Shown: piece after piece, positions 30,343 through 40,447 of the stretch | Layout of the letters: each line of letters opens with the position of its first letter | Numbering within the stretch: position 1 is the stretch's first letter | Assembly: GCF_001427865.1 (NCBI RefSeq) | Contig: NZ_LMHH01000001.1 | Span: 1,054,001 to 1,118,000 of the forward strand | DNA from: Altererythrobacter sp. Root672 | GTDB taxonomy: Bacteria; Pseudomonadota; Alphaproteobacteria; Sphingomonadales; Sphingomonadaceae | DNA length: 64,000 nt | Direction of reading: 5' to 3' | Translations under genes and position numbers: made by a program | The notes under the pieces: generated by a model | What the model was told of the DNA's origin: nothing | The model's database searches: none | The model's input: only the letters and a program-made list of their open reading frames with translations

Positions 30343-31281
30343 TCAGAAGGCCGCGCTCGCCCTGGGTGCCGAGAGCAGAAGCGCGGCGATCTCGGCCGGC
30401 ATGGTTTCCACGCCCGCCGGCATGGCTGCTTCCGGATGCAGCGACAGGAGTTGCATGCGCACTTCCCGCGCGCTGAGACCGGCTACCCGCAAGGCGAGGC
30501 TCAGTCGGGCGGGCTGCCTGTCGACCATCGAAACGACCGCCAGGCTACGGTCCTGGTCGGATCGATAGGCCAGCGCCGTGGCAAAGGCTGATACGCCGGC
30601 TTGATCGACCGCGAGGGCGCGATCGGCTTGCTCAGCCAATCCTACGAGCAACCGCGTGAGCAGGCTGAGGCGCCCAGCGCCCTCATCGTAAGCCGCGCGT
30701 AGCGTTCGTTCGCCGTCTCCGGTGACGTCAGGATTGATTCGGCCAAGCATGAGAGCCCGGTGAAACAGGTCACCCGGCAATTCTCCGATCGGCAACTCCA
30801 TCCGCCGATACTGTTGCATGAAGCGCGCCTGCGCAGCGAGCACCGCCATGGCTAGCGCCGCCTTTTCGGGGTTGCCGGAGGCCATGAGGTCCTGGATCAA
30901 CGCCGGAGTGACAGGATCGAGACCGCTGCGGAACTGTAGGCGCTCGGCCAATTGGGCTTCGAGAACCAGAGTGTGCACGTGGGCCAGGAATGCCGGATCC
31001 TGAACGAGCGCCAAGGCCAGCGCATCCTGCCGCAAGGGGTCATGCCCTGCCTCAGAGGTCTCGTCATGCTCGGCCGCCAGGACTTGCGCCGCCACATCGA
31101 GTGACATTCCCCGGATCCGCGCGACCACTTCGTCGCTGAACAGGTCTTGCCCCTCGATCTGCAAGAGGTTCAGCAACACCGATCGCGCCCGCACGAGCGT
31201 GGCATCGCCGCGCGCGAGTTCGTCACGCAACGCGTGCGCGTTCGAGTCATCGGTTTGCCCAGCGATGGGAGCGTCGCTCAT
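30343..31281 (-). CDS. DUF2336 family protein
   Basis: A 312-aa, almost entirely helical, leucine- and alanine-rich cytosolic protein that I assign to DUF2336 from its RDELARGDATLVRARSVLLN start, the SDEVVARIRGMSLD repeat-like segments and its neighbourhood. The family is found in alphaproteobacteria and its function is not established. It lies between the nucleotidyltransferase-like membrane protein and the kinase-like protein, on the same strand with gaps of 34 and 1 nt. Confidence 0.7.
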   Translation of the reverse strand: MSDAPIAGQTDDSNAHALRDELARGDATLVRARSVLLNLLQIEGQDLFSDEVVARIRGMSLDVAAQVLAAEHDETSEAGHDPLRQDALALALVQDPAFLAHVHTLVLEAQLAERLQFRSGLDPVTPALIQDLMASGNPEKAALAMAVLAAQARFMQQYRRMELPIGELPGDLFHRALMLGRINPDVTGDGERTLRAAYDEGAGRLSLLTRLLVGLAEQADRALAVDQAGVSAFATALAYRSDQDRSLAVVSMVDRQPARLSLALRVAGLSAREVRMQLLSLHPEAAMPAGVETMPAEIAALLLSAPRASAAF

Positions 31282-31315
31282 TAGCTCGCCATATCCGCAT
31301 AGGGTTAAGCCCGCG

Positions 31316-32482
31316 TTAGCCGTGCACTGCGCCTATTCGCGCGGCATTCAGCCCAATCACCGCCAACCCGGCCACCATGATCGCCGGCTCCGCATAGCCA
31401 AATACCGCAGCAATCGCGAAAACCCCGGCGAGCAGCGCACGGTCGCCTATCGCATGGACGATCCGTGGCATTCCTTCGGGAGGTCGCAAGTAGAGCGATG
31501 CCAGCAAGACCGCCGGCGGGAACAAGCGATGTAGCCAGGTTCCTTCGATAGCGAGCACCGAACATGCCACGAGAGCGGCATCGACGAGTGTGGGTAGTAT
31601 CAGGCTCGCTCGGCGCTGAGGGGGCCGGAAGCGGCCGTCGAGCAGGGGCAGTAGTCCCAGGGCGAGCTGGATAACCAGCGCGCCAAGGACGACAAGCACG
31701 AGACCGAGCGGCGCATAGCCAAACCAACTTGCCGCCACGGCGCCCAACAAGAGGACCGTGGCACCACCGGCGAGGCTCGCAAACGATTGCTTCCGTTCGA
31801 GAAACCATGGCGCCAACGGGCGTAGCGCCTTCCCGGCAAGAAAAGCCGACAGGCCTTGAGACGCATTTGATTTCAGGCGGCGGTCCAACCACGCCTGGCC
31901 GACGGTCTCGGCGTCACCACCTTCTCCCACGATTACCCAAGATCCGTCTGTAATCGCTTGATCCGAAAGCCTTGCCTCAGGCACACGGGACTGCAGGGCC
32001 ACTCGCAAGAGTGCCGAGGTCACTTCGATGTCCGCCGGTAATTCCGCCAGGCGCTCTACCAGCCCGCCAGGCACGACAGCCGCACCGGCCCAGGCCCGTT
32101 CGAGATCGATCCGCTCGAACCCTGCCGCAACCCCAGAGGAGGCCGGCAGGACGAGCACGACGTTGCTCTTGGCCAGCACCGGCAGCGCCGCGCGCTCGTC
32201 AGGCAGCAGGCCGGGCGCGATGACCATGAGTTCATCCGCGGCCCGAATCGTGCCAAGCAAGCCATGACTGTTGCCGACCGCCAGGAATTGGGCGCCGGCG
32301 TCTTCCGCGGCATGGCGGAGCGTGATGACGTCAGGCAGGCTGCCGATCGCGATGATCCGCTCGCAACCGGCTGCGAGCGCAAACTCAAGCTGCCGCTCGG
32401 CTACGGACTTGCCGGCGACCAGCAAGGCTGCGCCGCCTCGATCGCGCGGCTGTCCGGTAATCGAAATCAGGGCAGCGCGCAC
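31316..32482 (-). CDS. Nucleotidyltransferase-like domain fused to membrane region
   Basis: A 388-aa protein whose N-terminal half resembles an NTP-transferase fold (GGAALLVAGKSVAERQLEFA near residues 15-34, CERIIAIGS strand, GLLGTIRAADELMVI), followed by about five or six TM segments from residue 240 onward. The CDP-alcohol phosphatidyltransferase signature that would be expected of an inositol-phosphate type bifunctional enzyme is not seen in the membrane half. The GTG at 32482 is chosen because GGGAGG lies six bases upstream; an in-frame ATG at 32539 is the alternative. Function unknown. Confidence 0.55.
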   Translation of the reverse strand: MRAALISITGQPRDRGGAALLVAGKSVAERQLEFALAAGCERIIAIGSLPDVITLRHAAEDAGAQFLAVGNSHGLLGTIRAADELMVIAPGLLPDERAALPVLAKSNVVLVLPASSGVAAGFERIDLERAWAGAAVVPGGLVERLAELPADIEVTSALLRVALQSRVPEARLSDQAITDGSWVIVGEGGDAETVGQAWLDRRLKSNASQGLSAFLAGKALRPLAPWFLERKQSFASLAGGATVLLLGAVAASWFGYAPLGLVLVVLGALVIQLALGLLPLLDGRFRPPQRRASLILPTLVDAALVACSVLAIEGTWLHRLFPPAVLLASLYLRPPEGMPRIVHAIGDRALLAGVFAIAAVFGYAEPAIMVAGLAVIGLNAARIGAVHG

Positions 32483-32551
32483 CCTCCACCTCCCCGCAAC
32501 AGGCGAGTACGACCTACGCGGTCGTTCCGAACCTGCCAAGCGAGGAGACTA

Positions 32552-32863
32552 TCAGGAAAGGCGTTCGGCCGTGAAGCGGTTCAATAGCAAGTTTAGTTTG
32601 CGGACCGCCATGGGGTCGCCAGGGGCGCTGTTGAGCGCCTCGTCGGCAAGGTCAACCAGTTCCGAGACATGAAAACTCGTACCGAGCCCTTTGATCCGCA
32701 TGGCCGCGACTTCCCAGTTCCCATCGCAACGCGAACGGCCGAGCAAGTCGATCTGCTGTGCCAGGCTCTCCAGGAACGCAGCTCGGAGCTCTTCGCGCAA
32801 GGCGACGTCGTCCCCCGCAGCGGCGGCCAAATTCGAGTCAAAGTCTCCGGATGCGTAAGCCAT
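32552..32863 (-). CDS. HPt-like domain protein without the canonical His
   Basis: A 103-aa helical protein resembling a histidine phosphotransfer domain: AAMRIKGLGTSFHVSELV (residues 53-70) matches the A-H-x-L-K-G pattern of HPt domains, but Met55 occupies the phosphoacceptor site. His65 is nearby but out of register. The ATG at 32863 with GGAGG upstream is chosen over an earlier frame start. It is the first minus-strand gene of the cluster and faces away from the TipN-like gene. Confidence 0.65.
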   Translation of the reverse strand: MAYASGDFDSNLAAAAGDDVALREELRAAFLESLAQQIDLLGRSRCDGNWEVAAMRIKGLGTSFHVSELVDLADEALNSAPGDPMAVRKLNLLLNRFTAERLS

Positions 32864-32931
32864 CTGTCCTCCATGGTGGAAGATGGTTAAGGCGGGGTTT
32901 ATCACTTAGGTCACTGTGGTAGTTTACCCAA

Positions 32932-35514
32932 ATGGCAGGCAGGAAAAACCTCGTGGCGCTCGGTAGCGAAACCCAACTCGAAAACGAGGCCGAGATCGCG
33001 CAAGCCGCGCAGCCGGCAGAGAATGTTCGCGCGGACGACCTCGCGGGCGCATTCGACGAAGAGTGGGTGGAAGACCAACAGCCGGGGCGCTTCAGCCCGC
33101 TTGGTTGGCTGCTTCCAGCACTTGCGGGTCTGGCTGTCATGGGCTGGACCGGATTTTTCGGGTGGGTCCACCGAGAGACCCTGCTGAATGGCGCGAGCCC
33201 GGCGCAATGGGCTGACTGGATCGTCGACTGGTCCGTCCCCGTGCTGCTGGTCATTGGCGTGTGGCTGCTTGCCATGCGCAACAGCCGTCGCGAGGCCGTC
33301 CGTTTCGGCGAGGCGGCGCAAGCTTTGTCGCATGAGTCGGCACTCCTCGAACGACGCCTGGTGACCGTAAATCGCGAACTTAGCCTGGCTCGCGACTTCA
33401 TCGCCGCCCAGTCACGCGACCTTGAATCGCTTGGCCGAGTGGCGAGCGATCGCCTGTCGCAGAATGCCGACCGGCTGCAGACGCTGATCCAGGACAACGG
33501 CGCCCAGGTCGAAGCGATCGGACGGGTCAGCACCACGGCGCTGGAGAACATGGACCGTCTGCGCGACGATCTGCCCGTCATCTCCAACTCCGCCCGCGAC
33601 GTTGCCAGCCAGATCGGCCATGCCGGCGGCGTGGCGAAGGATCAGCTCGACGAGCTGGTAGCCGGCTTCAACCGGTTGAACGAATTTGGCGAAGCGAGCA
33701 GCCGGCAGGTTTCGAACTTGCGCGGAAAAGTCGACGAAGCCCTGCAGGCGTTCACCGCCCAGGCGGCCCAGCTCGACGAGATTGCAGCTAACCGTTTCGC
33801 CACCCTCGCAGAGCGTAGCGCCGCCTTCCGGGGCGAGCTCGACAGCCGCGAGGTCGAGGCGTTCGCCGCGATCCGCCGCCGGGCTGACACCCTGCGCGAA
33901 GAGCTGCAAGCGCGCCGCGATGATTACGACCTCGCTGAGGACGCCACGTTGACTGCCCTGCGCGAACGCATGAACGTGTTGCGCGACGAAGGCGCCCGCG
34001 TGGCGGAAACCTTGCGCAGTGGCGAGAACGAAGCCGCCGCGGCCTGGTCGAACGCGGTAACCGAGCTCGAACAACGCATGATCGAAGCGATCCAGCGCGT
34101 TCGTGACGTCGATGCCAAGGCGATGGAAAACGCCCAAGGCCGCCTCGCCGCGCTCAGCGCCGAAGCTGAACGCATTGATACCACCATCGTGGACCGCGTT
34201 CAGGCCTTCCAACAGCATCTCGAACAACGTCATGTCGAAGCGTCGGAACGCGAAACAGCAGCTCTGGCTTCGATGCAGGAACGCCTCTCTGCCTTCGACA
34301 CCCAGATTTCGGAGCGGCAGGAAGAACACCTCGCCCATGTCGCCGGCCTCGCTGAACGAGGCGAAGCCCTCGCAGAGCGCCTTGCCGGCCTGAGTGCGGA
34401 AATGGAGCGCCTTGAGCGCCAGGGCCGCTTCACCCAGGATGGCCTGACCGAGGCCGCCGCCGGACTTGTCGAGCGACTGGTCGAAAGCCAGAACCTGATC
34501 GCGAACAGCGGTAAGGAACTGATCCGCCTGACCGACGACAGCGTTCGACTACTCGAACTGATCCGTTCTAGTGCCGAACACAGCGGTGAAAAGCTCCCAC
34601 AGTCGCTCGGCGAAGCAGAGCGTCGACTGCAATCGTTCGAGAAGCAGGCAGCCGCGCTGACTGCGCTGATCAATGAAGCCGGTGACAAGGGTGCGGCCCT
34701 GGTCGACCATGTGGCAACCGCTCAAGAGCAAGGCTCGGCTACCCTGGTTCAGCTATCGACACTTGAGTCCCGCCTGTCCGACCTCGCTGGAGCCACCGAG
34801 AGCCTGGCCGACCATGCCCGCGGCGAGCTAGTGGCAGCGATCGAAACGCTTGAACAGGCGACGGGCGGCGTAGTCGCGAACCTGCAAGGCCAGCATTCGG
34901 AGGCCGTGCGGGCTCTGGCCGAGCGCATCGGAAGCGAAAGCAGCGCCGCGATCGACGAGGCCCTGCGCGTTCATGCGTCGGAAGCGATCGAAGAACTGCA
35001 GGCGGCAGCGAAGCAGGCCAGCGAGGCAGGCCGGGCGACGACGGTCCAGCTTCGCGATCAACTGTCAGCGGTCAACGAACTGGCGGGCAACCTCGAACGC
35101 CGGGTGGCTCATGCGCGACAGCGCGCCGAAGAGCAGGTCGACAACGACTTCGCCCGCCGCATGGCTTTGATAACCGAAAGCCTGAATTCGAGCGCCATCG
35201 ATATCACTAAGTCGCTCGATACCGATGTCACGGATACGGCCTGGGCGAGCTATCTGCGTGGTGACCGCGGCATCTTCACCCGCCGCGCCGTTCGCCTGCT
35301 CAACACCCAGGAAGTCCGCGCAATTGCCGACATCTATCAGGAAGACGGGGACTTCCGCGAAACGGTCAATCGCTACATCCACGACTTCGAAGCCATGCTG
35401 CGCAACGTGCTTTCGACGCGGGATGGCCACGCGCTGGCGGTCACCCTGTTGTCGTCGGATATGGGCAAACTCTACGTGGCGCTGGCCCAAGCGATCGAAC
35501 GCCTGAGGACCTGA
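32932..35514 (+). CDS. Two-TM long coiled-coil protein, TipN-like candidate
   Basis: An 860-aa protein with two N-terminal TM segments (about residues 58-78 and 100-116), then some 640 residues of heptad-rich, Glu/Ala/Arg/Gln-rich coiled coil, and a conserved C-terminal domain from about residue 765 (WASYLRGDRGIFTRRAVRLL, then SSDMGKLYVALAQAIERL). This layout and length match what I recall of the Caulobacter polarity factor TipN, which marks the new pole and places the flagellum. Orthology is inferred, not proven; many sphingomonad homologues are mis-named ATPase although no P-loop is seen. Confidence 0.6.
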   Translation: MAGRKNLVALGSETQLENEAEIAQAAQPAENVRADDLAGAFDEEWVEDQQPGRFSPLGWLLPALAGLAVMGWTGFFGWVHRETLLNGASPAQWADWIVDWSVPVLLVIGVWLLAMRNSRREAVRFGEAAQALSHESALLERRLVTVNRELSLARDFIAAQSRDLESLGRVASDRLSQNADRLQTLIQDNGAQVEAIGRVSTTALENMDRLRDDLPVISNSARDVASQIGHAGGVAKDQLDELVAGFNRLNEFGEASSRQVSNLRGKVDEALQAFTAQAAQLDEIAANRFATLAERSAAFRGELDSREVEAFAAIRRRADTLREELQARRDDYDLAEDATLTALRERMNVLRDEGARVAETLRSGENEAAAAWSNAVTELEQRMIEAIQRVRDVDAKAMENAQGRLAALSAEAERIDTTIVDRVQAFQQHLEQRHVEASERETAALASMQERLSAFDTQISERQEEHLAHVAGLAERGEALAERLAGLSAEMERLERQGRFTQDGLTEAAAGLVERLVESQNLIANSGKELIRLTDDSVRLLELIRSSAEHSGEKLPQSLGEAERRLQSFEKQAAALTALINEAGDKGAALVDHVATAQEQGSATLVQLSTLESRLSDLAGATESLADHARGELVAAIETLEQATGGVVANLQGQHSEAVRALAERIGSESSAAIDEALRVHASEAIEELQAAAKQASEAGRATTVQLRDQLSAVNELAGNLERRVAHARQRAEEQVDNDFARRMALITESLNSSAIDITKSLDTDVTDTAWASYLRGDRGIFTRRAVRLLNTQEVRAIADIYQEDGDFRETVNRYIHDFEAMLRNVLSTRDGHALAVTLLSSDMGKLYVALAQAIERLRT

Positions 35515-35517
35515 CGC

Positions 35518-35823
35518 CTAGCGCTGCTCGTCAGGCCGCTGCTCGTCGGGATAGCCAATCCACTCCCCGAAGAAATCCAGGTCCGCCGGTTCGATCCAGC
35601 CATAGACGTAATTGGCGACGTAGAGCCCGCACAGAACCACCGATAGCACGGTCGCCCGCAACGCGAGCTTGCCGGGTTGGAAGTTGGCCGGGGCGCTGTC
35701 TGCTTGCCCCGGAATCTTCTCTAGCCCGGCCTCGTCATGGGTCTTGATCCCGAACGGAAGCAGCAGGAATGCGCTCATGACCCAAAACAGCGCGTAGATC
35801 GCGACCACCGACGTCCAGTTCAT
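35518..35823 (-). CDS. DUF1467 family membrane protein
   Basis: A 101-aa inner-membrane protein of family DUF1467, with one TM helix at about residues 5-25 (WTSVVAIYALFWVMSAFLLL) and a second at about 50-72 (LRATVLSVVLCGLYVANYVY), and a charged C-terminal tail ending in a repeated RPDEQR-type motif. The function is not known. The ATG at 35823 is 4 nt after the rnj stop, and it closes the long nuo transcript. Confidence 0.8.
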   Translation of the reverse strand: MNWTSVVAIYALFWVMSAFLLLPFGIKTHDEAGLEKIPGQADSAPANFQPGKLALRATVLSVVLCGLYVANYVYGWIEPADLDFFGEWIGYPDEQRPDEQR

Positions 35824-35827
35824 CGCT

Positions 35828-37477
35828 TCACTCCGCCGGCAGCAGGACTTTGGTCTGCGGCTTCTTGCCCGACCATCGTTGGGCCGCGCGCCGCGCAGCA
35901 AGGCGGGCCGCTTCCGAGATTGACTCCGGGTCACGCGCCGCCGCGCCCTTCAGCCGCTTGAGAGCCTGAGCGACGTCCGCTTCGGCTTCAGAGACGAACT
36001 CGGCGTAATCCTCGTCCAAAGGCAAGCCGAGGCCATGGACCTGGGCCCCGCCCTTCCCGTCTAACGCCACGATCACCAGGCCGTCGCGCGCCAGGCGGCG
36101 GCGAGTAGTGATTGCATCCCCATCTGCCGGTACGACAATGTCGCCATCGAGCACGAGCCGGCCGGTATGTACCGACGCGAGCTTTCCCGGCCTGCCCGGA
36201 GCAAGGCGAACAATGTCGCCGTTCTTCTGGAACACCGTATCCGGAATCCCGCTGGCACTGCCCAGGCGCGCCTGTTCGTGCATGTGACGGATCTCACCGT
36301 GAACCGGCACCAGGATCTTCGGCTTCAACCAACTATACAGCGCTTCCAGTTCCGGGCGCCCGGGATGACCGGACACGTGGATCATGCTCTGGCGGTCCGA
36401 AACCATCTGGATGCCCCGCTCGGCCAGCTGGTTCTGGACCTTGCCGATGGCAAGCTCGTTGCCGGGGATCTGGCGGCTCGAGAACAGCACCACATCGCCT
36501 TCAGTCAGGCTGATCGGGTGGCTGTCGTCGGCAATGCGCGCAAGCGCCGCCCGGGGCTCTCCCTGGCCCCCGGTGGCGATGATAAGGACTTTGCCGCGCG
36601 GCAGGTCCATGGCGGTATCGAAATCGATCGGTTCGGGCAGGTCGCCCAAATAGCCGTTGGCCTGCGACACTTCGATCATCCGATCGAGCGACCGCCCGGC
36701 TACGCACAGTTGACGTCCAGTCTCTCGCGCCACGCGCCCGAGCGTCTGCAAGCGTGCGACGTTAGACGCGAACGTGGTGACCAGCACTCGCTTGCCGGCG
36801 TGCCGCTGCACTTCTTCCAGCAGCCCGCGATAGACTGCACCCTCAGAGCCGGACGGCAGCGGGTTGAAGACGTTAGTGGAATCGCAGACCATCGCCAGGA
36901 TGCCCTCGTCTCCGAGCTGCGTCAGTTCCTCTTCGGTGGCGGGCTGTCCGATCAAGGGCTCTTCGTCGAGCTTCCAGTCACCAGTGTGGAACACGCGCCC
37001 AAAGGGGGTCTCGATCAGCAGGGCATTCCCCTCGGCGATCGAGTGGGCCAGCGGGATATAGGTGATCTCAAAGGGACCGAGGGCGATCGATCCATGGTCT
37101 TCCTCAACCACGATCAGTTCGACCTCGTCCGTGATCCCAGCTTCGTCGAGCTTGCGGCGCACCAGATCGGCGGTGAACGGCGTCGCGTAGAGCGGAACAC
37201 CAAGGTCGGCAGCGAAGTAAGGCACCGCGCCGATGTGGTCTTCATGCGCGTGGGTGAGGACGATGCCTAGCAGATCCTCTCGCCGTTCCTCGATGAACTC
37301 GGGGTCGGCGAAGATGAGCTCGGTGCCCGGATACTCGGCCGCGCCGAAGCTCATGCCGAGGTCGACCATCAGCCATTTGCCGCGGCAACCGTAGAGATTG
37401 ACGTTCATGCCGATCTCGCCCGACCCGCCAAGTGCAAGGAACAGCAGTTCGTCTTCTGGTGCAAAGTTTTTCTTCAA
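35828..37477 (-). CDS. rnj: Ribonuclease J
   Basis: A metallo-beta-lactamase/beta-CASP ribonuclease with 5'-3' exonuclease and endonuclease activity that matures rRNA and turns over mRNA; it is common in alphaproteobacteria. The 549-aa protein has the zinc motif HAHEDH at residues 76-81, HTGDWKLDE and the beta-CASP region ending in [14 protein letters not shown]. The TTG start at 37477 overlaps the coaX stop. Confidence 0.94.
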   Translation of the reverse strand: MKKNFAPEDELLFLALGGSGEIGMNVNLYGCRGKWLMVDLGMSFGAAEYPGTELIFADPEFIEERREDLLGIVLTHAHEDHIGAVPYFAADLGVPLYATPFTADLVRRKLDEAGITDEVELIVVEEDHGSIALGPFEITYIPLAHSIAEGNALLIETPFGRVFHTGDWKLDEEPLIGQPATEEELTQLGDEGILAMVCDSTNVFNPLPSGSEGAVYRGLLEEVQRHAGKRVLVTTFASNVARLQTLGRVARETGRQLCVAGRSLDRMIEVSQANGYLGDLPEPIDFDTAMDLPRGKVLIIATGGQGEPRAALARIADDSHPISLTEGDVVLFSSRQIPGNELAIGKVQNQLAERGIQMVSDRQSMIHVSGHPGRPELEALYSWLKPKILVPVHGEIRHMHEQARLGSASGIPDTVFQKNGDIVRLAPGRPGKLASVHTGRLVLDGDIVVPADGDAITTRRRLARDGLVIVALDGKGGAQVHGLGLPLDEDYAEFVSEAEADVAQALKRLKGAAARDPESISEAARLAARRAAQRWSGKKPQTKVLLPAE

Positions 37478-38253
37478 CGCAATGCGGCCCTTTCGGCGAG
37501 AATGGCCATGCCCTTGAGTGTCAGGTCGGGGTCAACGGCTTCAAAAATTTGAGTGTGCTCATCGAACAGCAACGCCAGTCCACCGGTCGCGATCACTTTG
37601 GCTGGACGGCCGATTTCGGTCTGAAGGCGGGCGATCAACCCTTCCATCATCGCGACATAACCCCAGAACACCCCGATCAACATTTGGTCCTCGGTATTTC
37701 GTCCAATCACAGATTGGCCACGTGGGGCCTCGATGGCGATCCGGGGCAACTTGGCTGTGTTGTTGACCAAGGCGTCGAGCGAGAGGTTGATGCCGGGCGC
37801 GATGATGCCGCCCTTATAGGTGCCGTTGAAATCGATCACGTCGAAGGTCGTCGCAGTCCCGAAGTCGATGACGAGCAGGTCGCCTTCCCAGCCTGCGTGC
37901 GCGGCGATGGCATTCACCGCGCGGTCCGCCCCCAGCGTACGGGGATCGTCGACATCGATCTGGAAGTCCCACGCGGCCTGGCCCTCGCCAGCGATCAGCG
38001 GCGTTAGGCCGAAGTACTTCTCGCCCAGAACGTCGAGGTTATGCCGCGCCCGAGGGACGACAGTCGAGACGATCATCTGCGTCACCGCACTCCGATCGAT
38101 CCCCTCGATGGCCATGAGTTGCAATAGCCAGACGGCATATTCGTCACCCGTCCGGCGAGGATCGGTCGCGATCCGCCAACGGGTGCGAATGTCGCGCCCT
38201 TCGAACAGGGCGAAAACCACGTTGGTATTACCGACATCGACCGCGAGCAGCAT
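37474..38253 (-). CDS. coaX: Type III pantothenate kinase
   Basis: Phosphorylates pantothenate in the first step of CoA synthesis. The 259-aa ASKHA-fold protein begins with [17 protein letters not shown] (phosphate 1 motif), and has [23 protein letters not shown] and the TGGLALLF segment of the family. It lies between birA and rnj in the nuo operon tail, an arrangement usual for this group of bacteria. Confidence 0.95.
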   Translation of the reverse strand: MLLAVDVGNTNVVFALFEGRDIRTRWRIATDPRRTGDEYAVWLLQLMAIEGIDRSAVTQMIVSTVVPRARHNLDVLGEKYFGLTPLIAGEGQAAWDFQIDVDDPRTLGADRAVNAIAAHAGWEGDLLVIDFGTATTFDVIDFNGTYKGGIIAPGINLSLDALVNNTAKLPRIAIEAPRGQSVIGRNTEDQMLIGVFWGYVAMMEGLIARLQTEIGRPAKVIATGGLALLFDEHTQIFEAVDPDLTLKGMAILAERAALR

Positions 38254-38256
38254 CGG

Positions 38257-38991
38257 TCAGCCTCCCTCGATCGTTACATCACCCGCATGAACCACACGCA
38301 CGGTGCCATCGGCAAGGCGCAAGCGGAGCGCACCGTCGGGTTCGAGGCCGGCGAACTCTCCGGTCTCGCGAACACCATCTGCGTTATGGACCGCAAGCTG
38401 CGATCCAAGCGGATGTGCTGCGGCGAGCCAGCGCTTCAGCAACGGCTCGGTTCCATACTGGCGCCAACGCTCCAGTTCACGGTCGAATGAGATGGCGAGG
38501 TCGCGTGCGAAGGCATCCCTGTCAGGTGCCGGCCCTCGCTGGGCCAGATAGCCCGTCGTTCGATCCGAAAGCTGCGGTGCGACGCTCAAGTTCACGCCGA
38601 TTCCGACGACCGCGACGCTGCCGGACCTCTCCAGCAGGATGCCCGCGATCTTGGCTCCCCCCAGCAGCAGGTCATTGGGCCATTTGAGCTGTAAGGCCTG
38701 AGGCGTCGCCACGTGATTGAGGACCGCCTCATAAGTGGCCAGCGCCGCCGCAAACGACAGGGTCGGCGCCGGCGGGTCCTGCGGATAGAGGTGGACCGTC
38801 GTCGAGCCCATAAAGTTGCCCGGACCATCAAGCCACGAGCGCCCTTGCCGTCCCCGCCCGGCAATCTGCCGTTCCGCTACCAGCCACATCCCTTCCTCGA
38901 CAGGCTCGAGAGCCGAGAGGCGCTGGAGGAGATCGGCGCTGGTCGAGCCCGTCTTTTCGATGAGCTCGATGCGGATGGGTTTGTCAGGCAA
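38257..38991 (-). CDS. birA: Biotin--[acetyl-CoA-carboxylase] ligase
   Basis: Activates biotin to biotinyl-AMP and transfers it to the carrier protein of acetyl-CoA carboxylase. The 244-aa monofunctional form lacks the DNA-binding N-terminal domain of E. coli BirA. Motifs are GRGRQGRSW (biotinyl-AMP loop), LKWPNDLLLGGAKIAGILLE and GIGVNL. The TTG start at 38991 overlaps the nuoN stop by eight bases, so it is coupled to nuo. Confidence 0.94.
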   Translation of the reverse strand: MPDKPIRIELIEKTGSTSADLLQRLSALEPVEEGMWLVAERQIAGRGRQGRSWLDGPGNFMGSTTVHLYPQDPPAPTLSFAAALATYEAVLNHVATPQALQLKWPNDLLLGGAKIAGILLERSGSVAVVGIGVNLSVAPQLSDRTTGYLAQRGPAPDRDAFARDLAISFDRELERWRQYGTEPLLKRWLAAAHPLGSQLAVHNADGVRETGEFAGLEPDGALRLRLADGTVRVVHAGDVTIEGG

Positions 38992-40447
38992 GGAGGAACA
39001 GCGCAGCCGCCGCGCCGTCTGCCAGTTTGCCGAGCCAAGCCGTCAGCAGGTAGCCCAGCGGCGAGACCACGACCGCGCTGATCGCCAGCAGCGCCCAGTG
39101 CGCCCAGTCGCTCTTGCCCCGGATGGTGTCGGCAGGCTCGTCGAAGAACATGATCTTGACGATCTTGATGTAGTAGAACGCACCGATCACCGAAGCCGCA
39201 ATGCCGATCGCGGCGAGCGCGATGAGGTTGGCCTGCACCGCGGCCTGGAACACCACGAACTTACCCCAGAAGCCGAACAGCGGCGGGATGCCGGCAAGAC
39301 TGAACATCAGCATCGCGAGGCACCAGGCCAGCGCAGGGCGTGTCCTCGAGAGGCCCGCCAAGTCGGCGATCCCTTCGATCGGAGTGTCGTCCTCAGCGCG
39401 CATCATCAGCACGGCCACAAAGCTGCCCACCGTCATCGCGACGTAGATCGCAAGGTAGACGAGCAGGCCGCTCACACCCTTAGGCGTGGCGCAGGCCAGG
39501 CCGATGAGGATGAAGCCGACGTTGTTGATCGACGAATAGGCCAGCAGTCGCTTGATGTTCGACTGGCCGATGGCGCCAAGAGCACCGACGACGATCGAGG
39601 CGAGAGCGGCGAAGATCACCACCTGCCGCCAAGCGTCAGCCTGGCTACCGAAGGCTTCGATCGCCACACGGGTGGTCAGCGCGACTGCTGCGACCTTGGG
39701 GGCGCTGGCGAAGAAGGCCGTAACCGGCGTCGGCGCGCCTTCGTAGACGTCGGGCGTCCACATGTGGAACGGAACCGCGCTGATCTTGAAGGCGAGGCCG
39801 GCAAACACGAACACCAGGCCGAACAAAGTGCCGCCGCTAAGACCACCGCTCACCGCCGCGCTGATGCCTTGGAAGTTTATCGTGCCGGTGAAGCCATAAG
39901 TCAGGCTCATGCCGAACAGCAGGATGCCGCTGGCAAGCGCGCCAAGCACGAAATACTTGAGCCCCGCTTCCGAGGAACGGCTATCGCTGCGCAGGAAGGC
40001 AGCGAGGACATAAGCCGAGAGCGAGTTCATCTCGAGCCCGATGTACAGCGTCAGCAAGTCGCCGGCAGAGACCATCAAGCTCATGCCCACCGTGGCGAAC
40101 AGGATGAGCACCGGGTACTCCGCCTTCATCGAGCCGGTCCGGCCGAAGAAGGCCGGTGCAACCACCAGCGCCGCGCCGCTCGCCGCGTAGATCAGGAGCT
40201 TGGCGAACCCGGCAAAGGCGTCCGCACGGAACTGCCCGAAGAAGGCTACCGTATCGGGTCCGGAAGCACCGGCACAGACGGCGGGCGCAACCAGGAAGAA
40301 GCAGGCACCCAGCGCCACGCAGGCCGCGATGCTGATAGCGCTCGACGCCTTGTCACCAACCCATGCCGCCACGAGCAGCAGCGCGAGGCCTGTGAGCGAC
40401 AAGATCAGCTCGGGAAGGATCAGTCCAAGAGAGGCCACGAAATCCAT
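38984..40447 (-). CDS. nuoN: NADH-quinone oxidoreductase subunit N
   Basis: One of three antiporter-like membrane subunits of complex I that move protons. The 487-aa protein has about 14 TM helices and the proton-translocation motif region with the conserved Lys residues (for example IGQSNIKRLLAYSSINNVGF). It is the last nuo gene; it starts in a TAATG overlap with nuoM and its stop overlaps birA. Confidence 0.96.
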   Translation of the reverse strand: MDFVASLGLILPELILSLTGLALLLVAAWVGDKASSAISIAACVALGACFFLVAPAVCAGASGPDTVAFFGQFRADAFAGFAKLLIYAASGAALVVAPAFFGRTGSMKAEYPVLILFATVGMSLMVSAGDLLTLYIGLEMNSLSAYVLAAFLRSDSRSSEAGLKYFVLGALASGILLFGMSLTYGFTGTINFQGISAAVSGGLSGGTLFGLVFVFAGLAFKISAVPFHMWTPDVYEGAPTPVTAFFASAPKVAAVALTTRVAIEAFGSQADAWRQVVIFAALASIVVGALGAIGQSNIKRLLAYSSINNVGFILIGLACATPKGVSGLLVYLAIYVAMTVGSFVAVLMMRAEDDTPIEGIADLAGLSRTRPALAWCLAMLMFSLAGIPPLFGFWGKFVVFQAAVQANLIALAAIGIAASVIGAFYYIKIVKIMFFDEPADTIRGKSDWAHWALLAISAVVVSPLGYLLTAWLGKLADGAAAALFLLA

